Source: Chlorogloeopsis fritschii
Lineage (GTDB): Bacteria > Cyanobacteriota > Cyanobacteriia > Cyanobacteriales > Nostocaceae
Reading direction: 5' to 3' (one strand)
NCBI RefSeq assembly: GCF_043099315.1
Contig: NZ_CP170746.1
DNA: 64,000 bases
In this document: positions 60,885-64,000 of the stretch, one piece after another
Layout: each line of letters opens with the position of its first letter
Numbering within the stretch: position 1 is the stretch's first letter
Position numbers and translations under genes: made by a program
The notes under the pieces: generated by a model
Told to the model about the DNA's origin: nothing
Seen by the model: only the letters and a program-made list of their open reading frames with translations
Databases searched by the model: none

Positions 60885-61241
60885 TTATTGCAACTGAGTT
60901 TTGATTCGCGTCAGCAGTTCTTCAAATCGAAAGGGCTTTGTGAGATAGTCATTGAACCTACTCTGCAAGCCAGTTATTTTGTTACTCAAGTCACTACTGG
61001 CACTGAGAATGATAATGGGTAGTTGTTCGCCTCGTTCTCGCAACTCTTGCACTACAGTCAAACCATCCTTGCCAGGAAGATGTATATCTAAAATTAGTAA
61101 GTCAAAATTATTTTGTTGAGTTAGCAACACAGCTTCGCAACCATCTTTTGCAACGGCAGTGCTATATCCATTAGCTCGCAAACCTTTTTCTAAAAAGCTA
61201 GCAATGCCAGGTTCATCTTCGGCAATAAGAATTCTGCTCAT
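60885..61241 (-). CDS. Response-regulator receiver domain without output domain
   Basis: A complete CheY-like receiver: acidic pocket E8/D9, phospho-acceptor D52 (LLILDIHLPG), S80 and K102 (LTKPF). The sequence MSRILIAEDEPGIASFLEKG...TKPFRFEELLTRI is that of OmpR-type regulators, which normally continue into a winged-helix domain; here the frame stops at residue 118. It is either a single-domain relay regulator or the truncated head of an OmpR-type gene. The neighbouring pstB remnant favours local gene decay. Confidence 0.75.
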   Translation of the reverse strand: MSRILIAEDEPGIASFLEKGLRANGYSTAVAKDGCEAVLLTQQNNFDLLILDIHLPGKDGLTVVQELRERGEQLPIIILSASSDLSNKITGLQSRFNDYLTKPFRFEELLTRIKTQLQ

Positions 61242-61305
61242 AACTAGAATCTCCTATAGAGGTTGTAGTGAAATCACTATAGACAACCAGCGAGAGGCAG
61301 TAATC

Positions 61306-62397
61306 CTACTGACTAGAATGTAAAAGTAGCTCAATTTGATGTATGCCGCGCTTAGTCGCACTCCCATCTCTAGGGTTGAATACACTGTAGTGAAGGAGGG
61401 ATTCGCGGATACTTTGATAGCGATCGCGCTGTAAATTTTCATCGATTAGGCGTTTGATTTGCTGGATATCATTGCATACATCACCGCACTGCCAAAGATA
61501 AGTTATTGATGAGACATCAGTGCTAGGTTGCAAAACACCAGGTTGAGGATTGAGAAAAACAGCTGGTTTATTGTAGTACAGCCACTCGTAACCCGAAGCT
61601 GAAATGTCGCCAATGAATAAATCAGACTGAGCAAACCAGGGCATGACGTTTCCCGAACGAATCAGCTTGATATTAGGAATGCGATGCAATCGATCGACAA
61701 TTTCCTGGTCGTAGAACTCTCGATTAGGGTTAAAAATATTCGGGTGCGGTTTAACAATCAGGTTGTAATCTCTAGTAATTTCATCAATTACATCCAAGTT
61801 ATTCAGAAATTGCTCAATTGAGCTAATATTTTGCTTGCGCCAGGTAGGACAATAGATAATGGTTTTTCTGTCATTATCAAACAGTGGTGGTTGAGTAGGC
61901 GGGTTATCGAACTTGGGATAACCAATCAACGACCATCGCATACTGTGATTGCATTCGTTTTGGAGTAGGCGATCTACCTGTCGTTGTCCGACGCAAAGAC
62001 AAAGTAGATAATTGCTGAAATCTCGGTCATAAGTGAAAGGTTTGTCAGACATCCCATGAAAAATTTGGACTGCGCGAGTCTTATTTGTACACTCTTCGGC
62101 TCGCAGAAATGTGGGAGTCAATACTAAATCGTAGGAGTCTAGGTTGCAATCATCAGTAAATAAGTGGGTGTAGTCTATATACTCCTGCAATTGGCTGCAT
62201 TCAGCACTTATTTGGCGAACAACCAAAAAATTTTCGTGAATACCCTGCTCAAGCATGTAATCTAGATAGGGCTTAATGGCTGCAAAGTAGTGCAGATTAC
62301 CACAATATCTCAGATAATAGGCGATGCGTTTAGCAGCAATGCTTTCTGCGTTGATGTTATTAGCTAAGGTATTCTGCGATAAAACTCCCGCCATCAT
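61306..62397 (-). CDS. CDP-glycerol glycerophosphotransferase-family protein (second)
   Basis: A TagB/TagF-like transferase that would add glycerol-phosphate (or another polyol-phosphate) to a glycan. Family motifs: IFHGMSDKPF, IIYCPTWRKQNIS, LIVKPHPN, IRSGNVMPWFAQSDLFIGDISASGYEWL and KPAVFLN. No membrane segment, so peripheral. Two adjacent ATGs (62397, 62394) follow AGGAGT; the second has better spacing. It starts 5-8 bp after the end of the paralogous gene. The pair shares fold and motifs but is diverged. Confidence 0.82.
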   Translation of the reverse strand: MMAGVLSQNTLANNINAESIAAKRIAYYLRYCGNLHYFAAIKPYLDYMLEQGIHENFLVVRQISAECSQLQEYIDYTHLFTDDCNLDSYDLVLTPTFLRAEECTNKTRAVQIFHGMSDKPFTYDRDFSNYLLCLCVGQRQVDRLLQNECNHSMRWSLIGYPKFDNPPTQPPLFDNDRKTIIYCPTWRKQNISSIEQFLNNLDVIDEITRDYNLIVKPHPNIFNPNREFYDQEIVDRLHRIPNIKLIRSGNVMPWFAQSDLFIGDISASGYEWLYYNKPAVFLNPQPGVLQPSTDVSSITYLWQCGDVCNDIQQIKRLIDENLQRDRYQSIRESLLHYSVFNPRDGSATKRGIHQIELLLHSSQ

Positions 62398-62402
62398 TAC
62401 TC

Positions 62403-63488
62403 CTAAATTGAATTCAAAAATTTGTGTTTAAACCACGATACAGCAGCGTCGGTAGCATGACCGTGGTTGTAAAATAGGTCAGAAGCAATACCAGTGCGAA
62501 TTTCCGAGAAGCGATCGCACTCACTCAGGCTAGTTGCCACGATCTCCTCTACCTGTTCGGGATGCTCAACTACTAAACCACCACGCCTACCCCAAGTTTC
62601 CAAATCGACTATCGCCCCCTGTGCTTTTGATTGCTCAATTAGCTGTGGCACATCAAGAAAAACAAGCGGTCGATTTAGCAGAGCGTACTCGTTGGCAACT
62701 GACGAAGCATCAGTAATTAGCAAGTCTGAGAGATACAGCAAAGGAACAATATCAAGAGCACGCACGAGCCGGGTATGAGCATCTTCCAGTGGTGCGAGTT
62801 TTTGGAACCAGTCAATCTCATTTTTTGGGTGATCGTGAGGTTTAATTAGCAAATCGTACTTGCCAGTTGCTGCTAAACGAGCAATTACCTCTTCGCCCAT
62901 GGTTTCTAGGGAATTATAAGCTTGTCCTGTTGGAGCATAAAGTAGAATTGGTCGCTTACCATCAAAGCCGTATCTTTGGAGTAACTCCCCGCGATCGAGT
63001 TCACCTGTAACCAAAGGATCGGTCTTAGGAAAACCAATTGGCACTCCACGCGGATCGTCTTCCGCCAACAGTCCGGCTTCTACAAACTTCCGTCGCATAT
63101 AAGGGCCAATCAAGAAAAAAACGTTGTAAGCCAAGTTTTCAGGACGCACCCCGCGATTGCGGAAGGAAACCCCATGAAATATCTGGATGCGCGTCTCGAA
63201 ATTTTCTAACGGTGCAAGAATGCGCTTGTTGGCAGAAAATAGCACATCGAAGTGACGATTCTGAATTTCCTCGACAGATAAGATCCGCTCTGGCTGAATG
63301 TGAAACGGAGCATACATAGCTGCACCATCATAGGTGAATCCTGGCTCTGTTTCTGTCCGCACTCCTCCAGATAAGTAAACCTCAACTCCAGAAAGCTGCA
63401 CTAACTGCTCGTAAATTGGTCGAAAACAGAGGAAGTGAACGGGAGCATAACCAGTAAAAAGTACGGTGACAGGCTTAGTAGGGTTCAT
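62403..63488 (-). CDS. CDP-glycerol glycerophosphotransferase-family protein (first)
   Basis: GT-B-fold TagB/TagF-like: VTVLFTGYAPVHFLCFRPIY, then IFHGVSFRNRGVRPEN, ILLYAPTGQAYNSLE, LLIKPHDHPKNE, LLYLSDLLITDASSVANEYALLNRP and LVFLDVP. The Asp-Ala-Ser-Ser segment and the two His-bearing motifs (IFHG, IKPH) are family hallmarks. The start is Met at 63488 (MNPTKPV), two bases after the stop of the upstream kinase-like gene; a longer frame to 63533 would overlap that gene. Wall-teichoic-like polymers are unusual for cyanobacteria, so the product is probably a polyol-phosphate-modified surface glycan. Confidence 0.84.
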   Translation of the reverse strand: MNPTKPVTVLFTGYAPVHFLCFRPIYEQLVQLSGVEVYLSGGVRTETEPGFTYDGAAMYAPFHIQPERILSVEEIQNRHFDVLFSANKRILAPLENFETRIQIFHGVSFRNRGVRPENLAYNVFFLIGPYMRRKFVEAGLLAEDDPRGVPIGFPKTDPLVTGELDRGELLQRYGFDGKRPILLYAPTGQAYNSLETMGEEVIARLAATGKYDLLIKPHDHPKNEIDWFQKLAPLEDAHTRLVRALDIVPLLYLSDLLITDASSVANEYALLNRPLVFLDVPQLIEQSKAQGAIVDLETWGRRGGLVVEHPEQVEEIVATSLSECDRFSEIRTGIASDLFYNHGHATDAAVSWFKHKFLNSI

Positions 63489-63490
63489 TG

Positions 63491-64000
63491 CTAAACTTCT
63501 GATAAAACTGAATGATTGAGTGTTGGTAGACAAAGGTAAAGACTTTGACCATCTAACACTTGTTCGGACTCATTAACCACAAAATCAAGGTGTGTCTGCC
63601 ATCCCTCTACTAGCTTTCTCAGCGATGAAATTTTACCGCGTAGAAGTAGCTGTGTAGCAATGTGCCAGACGAGGCATGAGCGATCGATTGGTCGATTGGT
63701 TTCCTGTTCGTAAGCTCTCAGCAGAGCTTCAACACAAGCTTTTACATCTGGTGGAGATATTTTTTCTCGTCCAGCAATATAAATTAGATGAGCAATCAGA
63801 CGACCGAGATCGTAAAGCGGATCGCCGAGGGACAAAGCATCCCAGTCAACAATACCAATCCCATTTGGACTATAAAGAATTTGGTCGCCAAAGAGATTGC
63901 CATGTATCGGATAATTTTCTAGGAAAGGCAACTGTTCAGATAAATCTTCGAGTCTGCTTATTACTCCCTCAAGCTGGGCTGTGAGGTGAGGGAGAGCTAG
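63491..64000 (-). CDS. Aminoglycoside-phosphotransferase-fold (APH/choline-kinase-like) protein, partial
   Basis: The window holds the C-terminal 169 codons; the N-terminus is beyond the right edge. The kinase-like core is YPIHGNLFGDQILYSPNGIGIVDWDALSLGDPLYDLGRLIAHL. The catalytic-loop pattern H-G-D-x4-N reads HGNLFGDQ (Asp to Asn), while the metal-binding IVDWD is intact. Expected to phosphorylate a small alcohol or sugar if active; in an operon with two polyol-phosphate transferases it could provide a precursor. The 2-bp gap to the next gene supports co-transcription. Confidence 0.7.
   Translation of the reverse strand, partial: LALPHLTAQLEGVISRLEDLSEQLPFLENYPIHGNLFGDQILYSPNGIGIVDWDALSLGDPLYDLGRLIAHLIYIAGREKISPPDVKACVEALLRAYEQETNRPIDRSCLVWHIATQLLLRGKISSLRKLVEGWQTHLDFVVNESEQVLDGQSLYLCLPTLNHSVLSEV

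Noticed and set aside
1..64000. CRISPR array, tRNA or rRNA genes
   Set aside because: No regularly spaced identical repeats with unique spacers were seen, and no cloverleaf or conserved rRNA segment was recognised; the tandem repeats at 29016 and 45809 have adjacent units without spacers.

Overview
The window is chromosomal DNA of a cyanobacterium, most likely a filamentous Nostocales-type strain. The octamer GCGATCGC (HIP1) recurs throughout. Families typical of the group are present: ClpR/ClpP3, a CyaB1-type GAF-GAF-PAS adenylate cyclase, a BicA-like SulP transporter, PEP-CTERM, Nif11, Uma2, DUF5132 and DUF1350 proteins. Heptamer repeats (AAGGCAG, CTTGTCC, CCTAGCC types) and palindromic repeats fill the spacers. 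The species cannot be named from sequence alone.

Layout. (1) 1-5480: terminal oxidase locus, with ctaB and ctaA (heme A synthesis) divergent from ctaC-ctaD-ctaE (aa3-type cytochrome c oxidase). (2) 5.5-17.2 kb: a cell-surface polysaccharide region with a YdcF-like protein, two GT39-type membrane glycosyltransferases, a PEP-CTERM protein, an O-antigen-ligase-like protein and a large lipoprotein, with mobile-repeat debris and a relic of the lipoprotein gene. (3) 17.3-27.2 kb: housekeeping and signalling genes (NTF2-like, VOC, VWA, clpR-clpP3, J-domain, cyaB1, alpha/beta hydrolase).

(4) 27.2-54.8 kb: the most striking part, a calcium/bicarbonate-handling island. On the minus strand, in transcription order, are a truncated Ca2+/H+ antiporter (cax) piece, a glycine-zipper protein with an N-terminal array of exact 22-residue repeats, and a BicA-like bicarbonate transporter. 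Next come three P-type ATPases with an N-terminal CoBaHMA/HMA_2-like domain and no CPC metal motif. One of them is catalytically dead and lacks its nucleotide-binding domain. Interspersed are DUF5132, ParB-methylase-like, zinc-ribbon/FGE-like, Nif11 and Usp proteins. The island ends with an intact cax, an ArsA-like protein, an AAA-like protein (both with altered Walker A lysines) and a PacL-type Ca2+ ATPase. This gene set matches what is reported around ccyA (calcyanin), the marker of intracellular amorphous calcium carbonate formation in cyanobacteria. The glycine-zipper protein is therefore a calcyanin-like candidate, with the caveat that only two of the expected three glycine-zipper modules are clear. 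The island is bracketed by an intact hydrolase gene on the left and a decayed fragment of the same gene on the right.

(5) 54.8-64 kb: pseudogene debris (hydrolase relic, DUF1350 deletion pseudogene, pstB remnant, output-less response regulator), a secreted Arg/Tyr-rich protein, a Uma2 nuclease, an EF-G paralogue, two tiny genes, and a tight operon of a kinase-fold protein and two CDP-glycerol glycerophosphotransferase-like proteins that runs off the right edge.
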